This document shows, piece by piece, positions 1-9,436 of a DNA stretch of 58,185 nucleotides. The position numbers and the translations under genes were made by a program. The notes under the pieces were generated by a model that was not told where the DNA came from, made no database searches, and saw only the letters and a program-made list of their open reading frames with translations. Source of the DNA: an uncultured Clostridium sp. (lineage in GTDB: Bacteria > Bacillota > Clostridia > TANB77 > CAG-508); NCBI GenBank assembly GCA_948471115.1, contig CAOKRJ010000004.1, positions 1 through 58,185 on the forward strand, written 5' to 3'. Positions within the stretch are counted from its first letter, which is position 1; each line of letters opens with the position of its first letter.

Positions 1-78
1 TATCCTATACATTTATTTGTTCTATGTTCGATTTATACATTATTACAATTGTAATCTCTATAAATCTACAACTACAAA

Positions 79-1274
79 TCATTTTTTATTTGCATTATAC
101 CAAAAATCTAAAATTATTTTTTCTCTTAATGCAATTGACTTTTTTGTAATTAAGGGTCTATAAAATTCTCCTTTTATTGACTTCGTTTCCAATAGAGATT
201 TATTCATTAATTTAAGTACTTCATTTGGTAAATAAAAATCTAACTTAAATCCCTCTATTTCATCTTTATTATCAGGCAGAGGTTCTCCTACTTCTATTGC
301 TTTTGATATATAATATATTTGTGTACATACTATTTCTGCAACTGGATCACTAGGTCTAATTTCTAGAGTTTCTCCAATATTATAAAAGTCAGAAATGTCC
401 CCAAGATAACCTGTCATTTGTAATAAGATTTCTCTTACTTGATTTAATATATTTTTATTAGGTTCTATTGTTCTCGCTGGTAACTTACATTCTTTTGTGT
501 TGTTATATGTTTCAATTGCAATATTGCCATCTTCTCTTGCAAATATAATGCATGCTCTATATCGGATTTTAGGAAATTTGGATATATTATTAACATCAAT
601 TAAATCTTCTATTTTTAAATTTGGGAACATTAATGATATTTTGTTAGGAGTTAATATTTTAAAAAGTTGTTGCCTATCGTTTTCTGTAATATTATTACTT
701 TCATTAACATTAAAAACAAAGTCATTTTCATTTATATTTCGATAAGTAATTATCTCGCTATTATTTGGTAAATATTTTGCTAATTCATCTGGGCATAATG
801 AATTTTTACTTAAAATCATTTCAAATATTTTAGAGACACCACCATGTGAAACAATTAGAACTGTTTTATTCTTGTATGCTCTTAATAATTTTCCAAAAAT
901 AAAGTGTATAATAGGCCATGCAAATCCAAAGAAACTCTCTATGTTTAATGGATTACTGTAATCCCACATAATATCATAATTAAATGCCATTTTATTACGC
1001 CCTTCATATAAACCATAGTTTCTTTCTGTTAATGCTTCATTTACTATAACTGGTATCTTATTATTATCTCTATAATTGTTTATAATTTTCATTGTTTCTA
1101 TTGCTCTGTTTAATGGTGAGCAAAAAGCAACATCTATCTTGTAATTTTTTAGTCTCTCAGCCATTACTTTAGCGTGTTCAGTTCCTTCATTACTAAGTGG
1201 TATATCAACATTTCCCTGCATCTTTTTTTATTGTTCCATTCTGTTCTGCCATGTCTCACAAATAAAATTTCCAT
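79..1274 (-). CDS. Histidine phosphatase with degenerate Nudix-like C-terminal domain, frameshifted near the 5' end
   Basis: A phosphoglycerate-mutase-like (histidine) phosphatase followed by a second domain. The start ATG at 1274 follows AAGGAG and encodes MEILFVRHGRTEWNN with the catalytic RHG motif. The frame then breaks in a run of seven A (1223-1229) and resumes one base back at MQGNVDIPLSNEG. The second catalytic Arg (SPLNRA), the Glu (LTERNYG) and the His (VSHGG) are all present downstream. The C-terminal ~190 residues align by eye with a Nudix fold (LPARTIEPNK, then REILLQMTGY), but the REXXEE glutamates are lost, so it is probably not a Nudix enzyme. Restored length is about 398 aa. 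The substrate is unknown. The A7 break could be a sequencing error, transcriptional slippage or decay. The gene converges on nothing and is transcribed away from smpB. Confidence 0.75.
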
Positions 1275-1398
1275 AAAGTATCTCTCCTTCTTTATATTAG
1301 ATAATATTATAATACATTTTTCATCTATTGACTACCACTTTTTACTAATTTTTTATATTTGTCAATGCACATTTAATTACAAAAAATCTAAACTTTAA

Positions 1399-1427
1399 TT
1401 GTGAATTTTATATATTCATGTTATAAT
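1399..1427 (+). promoter_or_regulatory. Sigma-A promoter of smpB
   Basis: The -35 is TTGTGA (1399-1404), the spacer is 17 bp, and the -10 is TATAAT (1422-1427) preceded by TG, an extended -10. It lies 66 bases before the smpB ATG on the plus strand. Confidence 0.6.
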
Positions 1428-1493
1428 CAACTCATAATAAATTTATATTCAATATAGAAACAAATTTGAATATTTTATGAAAGGAATTTTATT

Positions 1494-1959
1494 ATGTCAC
1501 AAATAAAAGTAATTGCAAAAAATCCAACTGCACATCATAACTATTCTATTACAGATACAATAGAAGCAGGAATTGTATTAACACGGAACAGAAATAAAAT
1601 CAATTAGAAATGGAAAAGTCAATTTAAAAGAAAGTTATGCAAATATAAAAAATGGAGAAATATTTATTTATGGTATGCATATTAGCCCTTATGAGAATGG
1701 GAATATTTACAACAAAAATCCCTTATGTGATAGAAAATTATTATTAAAAAAACGTGAAATATATAACTTACTTGGACTAATAAAACAACAAAGTTGTTCT
1801 TTAATACCAATTAGTTTATACTTAAAAAATAATAAAGTTAAAGTTGAATTAGGCATTGGTAAGGGTAAGAAACTTTATGATAAACGTCAGGATATTGCAA
1901 AAAAAGATGCTGAACGTAAAATCAATGTTGCACTTAAAAATTCCATGAAAAATTTGTAA
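1494..1959 (+). CDS. smpB: SsrA-binding protein SmpB, with +1 frameshift at CGG
   Basis: SmpB binds tmRNA and delivers it to stalled ribosomes for trans-translation. ATG 1494 follows AAAGG and reads [18 protein letters not shown]... to Thr30. The next zero-frame codon is CGG (1584-1586) and the zero frame ends 6 codons later at TAG. Skipping the C gives [18 protein letters not shown], the SmpB signature, and continues through [21 protein letters not shown] and [10 protein letters not shown] to the stop at 1959. The restored protein is about 154 aa, the normal family length. It is the only clearly coding plus-strand protein gene here. The shift site matches those in uvrB and the asparaginase remnant. 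Alternatives are a one-base sequencing error or a true mutation, but smpB is rarely dispensable and the rest of the gene is clean. Confidence 0.9.
1584..1586 (+). other. Candidate programmed +1 frameshift site (CGG) in smpB
   Basis: The context is ACA-CGG-AAC in zero frame. Dropping C1584 gives ACA-GGA-ACA (Thr-Gly-Thr), exactly the family sequence TGTEIKSIR. The site matches the shared form NCW-C-GGR. Confidence 0.7.
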
Positions 1960-2009
1960 ATCAAATTTTGCTCGGATAATATAAAAGTAAGATTTTACGA
2001 TATACTTTA

Positions 2010-2073
2010 GAATATCGCAAAGAAAGACTCTGAATGTAAAAAAAAAAGCAATGAAAAATTCTATAAATTATAA
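2010..2073 (+). repeat. Decayed tandem duplication of the smpB 3' end
   Basis: Bases 2010-2073 resemble 1891-1962, the last ~24 codons of smpB. Both contain the series gatatTGCAAA/AAAGAtgcTGAAcGTAAA, then AATGAAAAATT..TATAAATT. The copy has substitutions and a short internal deletion and has no start, so it is non-coding debris of a partial duplication. Confidence 0.6.
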
Positions 2074-2079
2074 TATAAC

Positions 2080-2099
2080 GGACGCCCAAAGGGCGCCCC
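2080..2099. terminator. Bidirectional terminator between smpB and fba
   Basis: The hairpin GGACGCCC-AAA-GGGCGCCCC is followed on the plus strand by ATTTTCTTTTA. It sits between the convergent 3' ends of smpB (+) and the aldolase (-). Confidence 0.6.
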
Positions 2100-2107
2100 A
2101 TTTTCTT

Positions 2108-3037
2108 TTATGCTTTATTTGCAGAACCAAATACATCATGTATCTTATGTTTAACTGTTTTTTTGATTTCCTCTCTTGCTGGCGTTAAATATTTTCTTGG
2201 GTCAAATGCAGATGGATCTTCAGCAAAAATTTTTCTAATTTGAGCAGTCATTGCAAGTCTTAAATCTGTATCAACATTTATTTTTGAAACACCTCTTAAA
2301 CCTGCTTCATGTAGCATTTCATCTGGAACACCTTTTGCTCCTGGTATATCTGCTCCATATTTATTGCACATTTCAACTAATTCTGGAATTACTGTTGAAG
2401 CACCATGTAGAACTATTGGTGTGTTTGGTAATTTTTCCTTTACTTTTTCAAGTATATCAAATCTTAATTTTGCTTCTCCTTTAAATTTATATGCTCCATG
2501 GCTTGTACCTATGGCTATCGCTAAAGAGTCACAACCTGTTCTTTCTACAAATTCTTTAGCTTGTTCTGGGTCTGTAAACATAGCATCACTTGCTGAAACA
2601 TTAACCTCATCTTCTATTCCTGCTAATTTTCCAAGCTCAGCTTCTACAACAACTCCATGAGCATGTGCATAATCTACTACTTCTTTTGTTAGTCTGATAT
2701 TTTCTTCAAAATCATATTTTGAACCATCAAACATTACAGATGTAAAACCTGCATCTATACATTTTTTACAAGTTTCTAAATCTGGTCCATGGTCTAAATG
2801 AATTGCTATTGGTATATTTGTAGATTCAACAGCAGCCTCTACCATTTTCATTAAATAATTTATTCCTGCATATTTTATTGCACTTGAAGATGCTTGTAAA
2901 ATTACTGGTGAGTTTTCTTCACTTGCTGCTTCTACTATCCCTTGTATTAATTCCATATTGTTTACATTAAAAGCTCCTATTGCAAAATGTTCTTTCATTG
3001 ATTTTTCGAACATTTCTTTTGTCGTAACTAAAGCCAT
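2108..3037 (-). CDS. fba: Class II fructose-bisphosphate aldolase
   Basis: Zinc-dependent cleavage of fructose-1,6-bisphosphate to DHAP and glyceraldehyde-3-phosphate in cytosolic glycolysis/gluconeogenesis. The 309-aa length and the motifs are typical of class II: GAFNVNNME near the N-terminus, HLDHG (residues ~81-85, Zn/catalytic Asp), EAELG (~131-135), GTSHGAYK with a Zn His (~178) and VLHGAS with a Zn His (~208), then GVSKINVDTDLR. The start follows AGGAGG at an ideal distance. It appears monocistronic, with a terminator hairpin at 2080-2099. Tagatose-bisphosphate aldolase is the main alternative, but the sequence reads as a glycolytic Fba. Confidence 0.93.
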   Translation of the reverse strand: MALVTTKEMFEKSMKEHFAIGAFNVNNMELIQGIVEAASEENSPVILQASSSAIKYAGINYLMKMVEAAVESTNIPIAIHLDHGPDLETCKKCIDAGFTSVMFDGSKYDFEENIRLTKEVVDYAHAHGVVVEAELGKLAGIEDEVNVSASDAMFTDPEQAKEFVERTGCDSLAIAIGTSHGAYKFKGEAKLRFDILEKVKEKLPNTPIVLHGASTVIPELVEMCNKYGADIPGAKGVPDEMLHEAGLRGVSKINVDTDLRLAMTAQIRKIFAEDPSAFDPRKYLTPAREEIKKTVKHKIHDVFGSANKA

Positions 3038-3106
3038 TATTATTACCTCCTAATTTTTTCTTCATTATATCATTCCCATTTTTTTTGTCAATATATTTTA
3101 ATTCAT

Positions 3107-3193
3107 TTCTCTTGAACGGACACGTAGTAAAATTTGCTTTACAAATTTTTTTATTTTTATATTTTTTCTCATTGCACCAAAGGCGCCCATACA
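3107..3193. repeat. Intergenic repeat element, copy 1
   Basis: On the minus strand this gap reads GGGCGCCTTTGGTGC, AATGAGAAAAAATATAAAA, AAATTTGTAAAGCAAATTT and GTGTCC. The same ordered blocks occur at 19937-20062. The AAATTTG/CAAATTT arms form a 7-bp hairpin whose loop differs between copies. It is not coding in any frame. Confidence 0.5.
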
Positions 3194-3205
3194 ATTAATA
3201 TATGA

Positions 3206-4327
3206 TTATTGTTTAATGCATTTGTCTAATTCATTTGAAATTGTTTCTTTATCCATATTTTGTCCAATAAATACTAATTTTATCATTCTATCGCCTATTT
3301 TATCATCCCAGTCTCTTTCTAAATCAGTATGTTCTTTTCTTAGCATTTTTATTTCTTCTTCTGGGAATGTTGCAATCCACTCTCCGCCTTCATATATTCC
3401 CTTTTGCTTTCCTGCTTGTTCAAATACATAAGACATTTCATAATCATTGTTAAACCATACTATTCCTTTACATCTTATTATATTTTTTGGAAATTTATTT
3501 ATAAATTCTTCAAATTTTGCTTCATCAAATGGTTTTCTACGATAATATACAAAAGTTCCTATTCCATATTCTTCTGTTTCGCCTTCTTCTTCCTCTTCTT
3601 CTGGCTTGTCTAATTCTTGTGCCCATCCAGCAGACATTGCTGCTTCTTCGAAATCAAAAGAATTTGTATCCATTATTTCTTTTACATCAACTTTTGAGTA
3701 ATTTGTTTCTATTATTTTAGCATTAGGTTGTAATTTCTTTATTACAGCTTTAACTTTTTCTAATTCTTCTTTAGATAATTCATCTACTTTGTTTAAAATT
3801 AATGTATTGCAAAATTCAATCTGTTGTATTAAAAGATTTTCTATGTCCTCATCATCTATTTCTTCTTTTTCTAGTTCTTCTCCACAATTAAATTCATCTC
3901 TTAATCTTAGTGCATCAACAACTGATACAACATTATCAAGTCTACAGATTTTTGGTAATCCATATTGTTCTGTAGAATCTTGTAAAACAGTTATTGTCTG
4001 AGCTATTGGAATAGGCTCACAAATTCCACTTGCTTCTATTAATATATAATCAAAGTTCCTTGATTTTATTAAATCTACTATTTGTTGCATTAAATCTACT
4101 TTTAAAGTACAGCAAATACAACCATTTTGTAGTGGAACTAGACTGTCATTAGTTTCTGTAACAACTCCACCTTTTCCTATTAAAGATGCATCTATGTTGA
4201 CCTCTCCAATATCGTTAACTATTACCGCTACTTTGTATCCTTCTTGATTATTTAAAATATGGTTTATAAGAGTAGTTTTTCCTGCTCCTAAATATCCTGT
4301 TAATAATGTAATTGGTACTACTTTCAT
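3206..4327 (-). CDS. COG0523 (CobW/CobW_C) GTPase, putative metallochaperone
   Basis: A P-loop GTPase of the G3E family that typically delivers or senses metal, often zinc, for client proteins. The 373-aa protein shows Walker A GYLGAGKTTL at residues ~11-20, the hallmark metal-binding CxCC motif (NGCICCTL, ~69-76), Walker B/ESG-like EASGICEP, a base-recognition NKVD (~180) and a C-terminal CobW_C domain (GIGTFVYYRRKPF... then CKGIVWF). An acidic Glu-rich linker (residues ~250-260) separates the domains. A poorly conserved -10-like TATAAT lies upstream, and no zinc-repressor site could be recognised. The client is unknown. Nitrile hydratase or cobalamin roles are unlikely as no such genes are nearby. 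Confidence 0.88.
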   Translation of the reverse strand: MKVVPITLLTGYLGAGKTTLINHILNNQEGYKVAVIVNDIGEVNIDASLIGKGGVVTETNDSLVPLQNGCICCTLKVDLMQQIVDLIKSRNFDYILIEASGICEPIPIAQTITVLQDSTEQYGLPKICRLDNVVSVVDALRLRDEFNCGEELEKEEIDDEDIENLLIQQIEFCNTLILNKVDELSKEELEKVKAVIKKLQPNAKIIETNYSKVDVKEIMDTNSFDFEEAAMSAGWAQELDKPEEEEEEGETEEYGIGTFVYYRRKPFDEAKFEEFINKFPKNIIRCKGIVWFNNDYEMSYVFEQAGKQKGIYEGGEWIATFPEEEIKMLRKEHTDLERDWDDKIGDRMIKLVFIGQNMDKETISNELDKCIKQ

Positions 4328-4399
4328 TATTTATCATTCCTTTCTTCTCTTAATACAGTTTATTATTATAACATATATGTTTATTTTTTTGAAGATTTT

Positions 4400-4708
4400 T
4401 TAATGTTTTGCACTTAGTTGTATCAATAATTCCATATTATCATCTTCTGCTGATTTATTTTTTCTAATTGCTCCACATTTTCTACATTTGAAAATTATTA
4501 CATATCCCTTTTTGTTGTTCATCTCTAACCCTATTGGTTCTAAAAGTCCATGACATTCTTCTTGCCTATCTCCTGGATTTACATCAACATGTTTTGAATG
4601 TAAACATGTTGGGCAATGATTTCTACATGTATAACCTAACTTTTCTACCTTATTACCACAATTCTCACATATAAATTCTTCATCTATTTTTGTAAATTTA
4701 CTATACAT
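4400..4708 (-). CDS. RNHCP domain zinc-ribbon protein
   Basis: A small protein of the RNHCP family (named for the CRNHCPTC motif seen at residues ~31-38 from the first GTG). It carries three Cys-pair knuckles, CENC, CRNHCPTCLHSKHVD and FKCRKCG, so it should bind zinc. The family is of unknown function and often sits beside translation or nucleotide genes. I chose ATG 4708 (MYSKFTK) because AGGAGG lies 11 bases upstream. A GTG at 4717 is the in-frame alternative but is too close to the RBS. It overlaps the end of the upstream kinase by 8 bases, so the two are co-translated. Confidence 0.85.
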   Translation of the reverse strand: MYSKFTKIDEEFICENCGNKVEKLGYTCRNHCPTCLHSKHVDVNPGDRQEECHGLLEPIGLEMNNKKGYVIIFKCRKCGAIRKNKSAEDDNMELLIQLSAKH

Positions 4709-6347
4709 TAAATGCACTTCCTCCTATAAATTCACGAATTAATGAAGTCTTTGGAATATATTTATCAGGTATTGAATCAAAATATTTTAATAAATTGATT
4801 AATCTAGTTGCCTCTGCACATTCTGGGTTAGAATTATCTATTTCCTTTAATAGTGGTATTGCATAATCCTTTAATACTGATAATTCATATATTAATGATG
4901 AATTAAACATAGTATCTGCTTCTTCTTGATATGGGAATATATATTTTCTTTCACCTCTATTTACTGAATACCAAGTTTTTATTGTTTGTAAAGCAGAATA
5001 TCCTCTAAAATTGTTATCTCTTACAATTCTTCTTATTAATCTAGTATCAGTAGTAGATATATTATTATAATAGTCTAGGTTTAATACTGTTAAATCACTT
5101 ATATATACCTTATATTTTTGTTCTCTTGGAATTGACATTGTTAATTTATCATTTAAACAATGTATACCTTCCATTACTAATATATCATTTGAGTCTAACT
5201 TTATTGTATTTCCATTATATTCTTTATGACCATTTGTGAAATTGAAAGTTGGCATTTCAACTTCTTCTCCAGCTAATAGTCTTTTAATATGATTATTTAA
5301 TAATTCAACATCTAGGGCTTCTAAACATTCAAAATCATAGTTTCCAAATTCATCTCTAGGATTATCTTCTCTTTCTACAAAATAATTATCTACAGATATA
5401 GTTACTGGTCTTTTTCCATTTAACATTAATTGAATTCCTAACCTATTAGCAAATGTGGTTTTTCCTGATGAAGAAGGTCCAGCTATTAATACCATTTTTG
5501 TAGATTTATTATTAACTATTTTGTCTGCTATATCTGAGATTTTCTTTTCATGTAGTGCCTCTGAAAGTATTATAGTTTCTTTTCCTTTATCTTCTTCTAT
5601 TCTTTTATTTAATCTATTAACTGTATCTATTTTTAGGATTTTATAGATTTCATCATATTCATTTAGTGTTGATAATAGCTTTTTCGTTTCTTTAAATTGA
5701 GCTAATTTATTAGGTTCTTCTCTACTTGGATATTTAATTAAAAATCCATCTTTATATTTTACTAAATCAAATATCTTAACTACTCCTGTAGAAACAGGCA
5801 TTACTCCAAAGAAATAGTTATAATAATCTTCACAATAATATAATGATATTTTATCTGTTTCTTCTTTTTTATTTAATTGCAATAATATACCCGTTTTATT
5901 TTTCTCTTTTTCATAAAACTTTCTAGCCTCTTCTTGAGACATAACTACTTTTGTTATTTCTAAATCTTTTTCTATAATTTCCTTCATTTTAGACTTTACT
6001 TTATTTATCATTTCGTCTGTTATTTCCATATTATCTATAACACAGTACATAGAATTTGATAATTGATAATTTACAGTTAATTTAGCTTCTGGATATTCTT
6101 CCTTAAAAGCTTTAGCCATTATATAAAGTGCACCTCTTACATATACCCTTTTTCCTTCTTTATTAGTATAATCTAATAGTTCTATGTTACTATCTTCATG
6201 AACTCTATGATTTAAACTTTTTACCTTATTATTGCAAATACAAGTTATTATTTTATTTTCTGAATTTTCTATTTCATTTTTTAATGCATCTTTTATTCTA
6301 GTATTTAGTTCTACATTAAAAGTTTTATCTTTACATGTTATTTTCAT
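4701..6347 (-). CDS. Nucleoside (uridine) kinase-like protein with ThrRS-like N-terminus
   Basis: About 548 aa. The N-terminal ~60 residues resemble a TGS domain, followed by a threonyl-tRNA-synthetase second-additional-domain-like region (YVRGALYIMAKAF, MYCVIDN). The C-terminal half is a uridine kinase-type P-loop kinase with GPSSSGKTTFANRL (about residue 290), SVDNYFVERED, a MEGIH Walker B and DTRLIRRIVRDN. This architecture is common in Clostridia and is usually annotated as nucleoside kinase or uridine kinase. The substrate is not proven. I chose the ATG at 6347 (MKITCKDK). An upstream ATG at 6377 adds ten weak residues. The 3' end overlaps the RNHCP gene. Confidence 0.87.
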   Translation of the reverse strand: MKITCKDKTFNVELNTRIKDALKNEIENSENKIITCICNNKVKSLNHRVHEDSNIELLDYTNKEGKRVYVRGALYIMAKAFKEEYPEAKLTVNYQLSNSMYCVIDNMEITDEMINKVKSKMKEIIEKDLEITKVVMSQEEARKFYEKEKNKTGILLQLNKKEETDKISLYYCEDYYNYFFGVMPVSTGVVKIFDLVKYKDGFLIKYPSREEPNKLAQFKETKKLLSTLNEYDEIYKILKIDTVNRLNKRIEEDKGKETIILSEALHEKKISDIADKIVNNKSTKMVLIAGPSSSGKTTFANRLGIQLMLNGKRPVTISVDNYFVEREDNPRDEFGNYDFECLEALDVELLNNHIKRLLAGEEVEMPTFNFTNGHKEYNGNTIKLDSNDILVMEGIHCLNDKLTMSIPREQKYKVYISDLTVLNLDYYNNISTTDTRLIRRIVRDNNFRGYSALQTIKTWYSVNRGERKYIFPYQEEADTMFNSSLIYELSVLKDYAIPLLKEIDNSNPECAEATRLINLLKYFDSIPDKYIPKTSLIREFIGGSAFNV

Positions 6348-6483
6348 GTTTACTATCATTCCTTTCCCAAGGCACAAATTGGTTAGAAAAGATTTTCAAC
6401 CTTTCTTTCCTTACACATTTTTATTATTAATATTTATATCATTCCCAATTTTTGAAAAATTTTTCTATTTCATTTTATAATAA

Positions 6484-7131
6484 TTAATACCCTCTAGGTT
6501 CTAACCTTAGATATATTGGTTTTTCCTCTCTTATAATTGTTGATACTCCATGTCCTGGATAAACTAATGTATCATCTGGTAATATTAATAATTTATTTAC
6601 TATTGAATTCATAATTTCTTCTAAGCTTCCTGTTGGTAAATCTGTTCTTCCCCAAGTACCTCTAAATAAAGTATCTCCTGAAAATAACATCTTATCTTCT
6701 TTAAAATATAATGATATTCCTCCACTTGTATGACCTGGAGTATGAATTACTCGCATTTGTATATCTCCTAAATGCAATAAATCTTCATCATCTACTCTTC
6801 TAACATCTGTTAATATTACAGGTTCCATTCCTATATATTCTGTTAGCATTATTTCTTGATTATTTATATTTCTTTCACAAATTCTATGTAATAGAATTGT
6901 TCCTCCTGCTTTTTGCCTTAATTCATTTACTCCACCTACATGGTCTCCATGACAATGAGTTACTACTATATATTTTAATTTAGCTTCTAAAATTTCTAAC
7001 ATTTCTAATATTTTATCTATTTCACCTGCTGGGTCTATTACCATAGTTTCTTTTGTTATCTCATCATGTATTATATAGCAATTTGTTGGATCTGCTAAAA
7101 ATGTTTTAATTTTTAATGTCTTTAGTATCAT
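6484..7131 (-). CDS. MBL-fold hydrolase (glyoxalase II-like)
   Basis: A 215-aa metallo-beta-lactamase-fold hydrolase of the hydroxyacylglutathione-hydrolase-like group. The binuclear zinc site is visible as THCHGDHVGG (~58-67), HTPGHTSGG (~130-138), GDTLFRGTWGRTDLP (~153-167) and a final GHG (~198). The absence of the C-terminal glyoxalase II domain suggests a general thioester or lactone hydrolase, not a true GloB. It lies just downstream of rel on the same strand (59-base gap), probably the same transcript. Confidence 0.88.
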   Translation of the reverse strand: MILKTLKIKTFLADPTNCYIIHDEITKETMVIDPAGEIDKILEMLEILEAKLKYIVVTHCHGDHVGGVNELRQKAGGTILLHRICERNINNQEIMLTEYIGMEPVILTDVRRVDDEDLLHLGDIQMRVIHTPGHTSGGISLYFKEDKMLFSGDTLFRGTWGRTDLPTGSLEEIMNSIVNKLLILPDDTLVYPGHGVSTIIREEKPIYLRLEPRGY

Positions 7132-7190
7132 TTTTATTATTTTTCCCTTCTATACAATTTTTTATATAATCTATTTGTAAAAGAATTGTA

Positions 7191-9386
7191 TCAGTTTTTA
7201 CGTTTGACCTCGTACACACTATCAATCTTTCTTAAAACTCTAAATAATTTGTTTAATGTTTCTAAATTTTCTATCTCAGTAGTAACCTCTGTGATAACTA
7301 TTTTTTCTTTTGTAACCTTTGAACGAATATCCATAATGCTTACTTTTTCATTTCCAAACTCTCTTACAATATCTGATAATAGACCATCCCTGTCATTTGA
7401 AAATATCTCTATATTTACAGTATAAGACGTTTTTGCCTTTTCATACCATGCAACATCTATTATTCTATCTTCTTGTTCTAATAACTCATATACATTTATA
7501 CAATCACTTCTATGAACAGAAACTCCTCTTCCTTTTGTTATATAACCTATTATCTTATCTCCTGGTACAGGATTACAGCATTTCGCAAATTTAACTAAAC
7601 AATTATCTATTCCTTTTACAATAATACCAGAACTTGTTGGCTTTCCTTGAATTTTTTTACTTGAACTAGAAAGTTCCTCAATTTTCTTTTCTAGTTCTTC
7701 TTCTTTGTGGTCTTTAGAGTATTCGTTTAATAGTTTAGAAACTATTTTTCCTGCAGATATTGCCCCAAATCCTACAGATGATTGCATTTCAGTTACATTT
7801 GGAAATTTATATCTTTCTAACATCGCATTAATATATTCTTGTTTATAAAGTTCTGTTTCTGTTAGCCCTACTCTTTTTATTTCCCTTGCAAGCAATTCTT
7901 TTCCTTTTTCAATGTTTTCTTCTCTGTTTGCCTTTTTAAACCATTGTTGAATTTTACTTTTTGCTCTAGTACTTTGAACAAATTTAAGCCAATCTCTACT
8001 TGGTCCTTTTGCATTGTCTGATGTTATTATGTCTACAATATCTCCATTGTTCAATTTTGTTACTATTGGCATCATTTGTGAGTTTATTTTACACCCAGTC
8101 ATTCTATTTCCAATTTCTGTATGTATGCTATAAGCAAAGTCTATTGGGGTTGCATCTTTTGGCAATACTTTGATTTCACCATTTTTAGTAAATACATATA
8201 CTTCATCTTCAAATAATTCCTTCTTTAATGTGTTTAAAAATTCATTTGGGTCATTCATTTCTTTTTGCCATTCTAAAGATTCTCTTAACCATGATAGTTT
8301 GTCTTCTTCAACTTTTACTGTAGTCTTCTTAAATCTATTTGCTTCTTTATATGCCCAATGTGCTGCTATACCAAATTCTGCTATCCTATGCATGTCCCAA
8401 GTACGTATTTGTACCTCTACTGGTGTTGCATTTGGTCCTATCAAAGTTGTATGTAGTGATTGATACATATTAGCTTTTGGAACAGCTATATAGTCTTTAA
8501 ATCTTCCTGGCATTGGATTATATAAATCATGAACAACGCCTAATGCTGCATAACAATCCTTTACTGAATTAACTATTATTCTTAATGCAAATAAATCATA
8601 TACTTGCTCTAGAGTTATTCCATCCCTTTGCATTTTTCTATAAATACTATAAATGTGTTTTGCTCTTCCCGTAGTATCTGCAACTATTTTTGCCTTTTTT
8701 AGTTCTATTGTAATTTCTTTTTTTATTTTATCTACAAAGTCTAATCTTTCTTCTCTTTTTTCATTTAATCCTTCTAAAATTTCTCTATATTCATCTGGAT
8801 ATAGATATTTGAAGCTTAAATCCTCTAATTCCCATTTTAATGAATACATACCTATTCTATTTGCAAGTGGTGCATATAGATCCATTGTTTCCTTTGAAAT
8901 TGCAAGTTGCCTATCTCTTGTTAAGTATTTTAAAGTTCTCATATTGTGGAGTCTATCTGCTAATTTTATAAGTATTACTCTTATATCTTTTCCCATAGCT
9001 AAAAACATTTTTCTATAATTTTCAACTTGTTGTTCTTCTTTATCTGTGTATTGTAATTTTTGTAATTTCGTTACACCATCTACAATTTCTGTTACTTCTT
9101 TTCCAAATTCTTTTATTAAATCTTGACGTGTTGCTTCTGTATCTTCTATTACATCATGCAATAGAGCAGCACATACTGTGGTAGTATCCATTCCTAATCC
9201 TGCAAGAATATTTGCTACATTTAATGGATGTATAATGTATGGTTCTCCTGATTTTCTTTTTTGTGCTCCATGAAATTGTAAAGCATAATTATATGCCCTT
9301 GTTACTGTTTTTATATCCGCTATTTTATTATTCTTTTTTATTGTAGATATTAGGTCATTTAATGTTATTTGCTGTTCTTCTTGCAT
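7191..9386 (-). CDS. rel: RelA/SpoT family (p)ppGpp synthetase/hydrolase
   Basis: A 731-aa bifunctional long Rel. The order is: HD hydrolase domain with intact motif (HGAQKRKSGEPYIIHP, then AALLHDVIEDT), RelA_SpoT nucleotidyltransferase domain (YDLFALRIIV, GRFKDYIAVPKANMYQSLHT), TGS (VYVFTKNGEIKVLPKDATPIDFAY), zinc-finger/helical part (KFAKCCNPVPGD) and C-terminal ACT. Both catalytic halves look complete, as expected of the single Rel of Bacillota. It controls the stringent response. The gene sits between glyS and the MBL hydrolase with short gaps. Confidence 0.95.
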   Translation of the reverse strand: MQEEQQITLNDLISTIKKNNKIADIKTVTRAYNYALQFHGAQKRKSGEPYIIHPLNVANILAGLGMDTTTVCAALLHDVIEDTEATRQDLIKEFGKEVTEIVDGVTKLQKLQYTDKEEQQVENYRKMFLAMGKDIRVILIKLADRLHNMRTLKYLTRDRQLAISKETMDLYAPLANRIGMYSLKWELEDLSFKYLYPDEYREILEGLNEKREERLDFVDKIKKEITIELKKAKIVADTTGRAKHIYSIYRKMQRDGITLEQVYDLFALRIIVNSVKDCYAALGVVHDLYNPMPGRFKDYIAVPKANMYQSLHTTLIGPNATPVEVQIRTWDMHRIAEFGIAAHWAYKEANRFKKTTVKVEEDKLSWLRESLEWQKEMNDPNEFLNTLKKELFEDEVYVFTKNGEIKVLPKDATPIDFAYSIHTEIGNRMTGCKINSQMMPIVTKLNNGDIVDIITSDNAKGPSRDWLKFVQSTRAKSKIQQWFKKANREENIEKGKELLAREIKRVGLTETELYKQEYINAMLERYKFPNVTEMQSSVGFGAISAGKIVSKLLNEYSKDHKEEELEKKIEELSSSSKKIQGKPTSSGIIVKGIDNCLVKFAKCCNPVPGDKIIGYITKGRGVSVHRSDCINVYELLEQEDRIIDVAWYEKAKTSYTVNIEIFSNDRDGLLSDIVREFGNEKVSIMDIRSKVTKEKIVITEVTTEIENLETLNKLFRVLRKIDSVYEVKRKN

Positions 9387-9436
9387 TTGCTATCATCCCT
9401 TCTTGAGTTACAAATTTCTCCTTATAATATTTAAGT

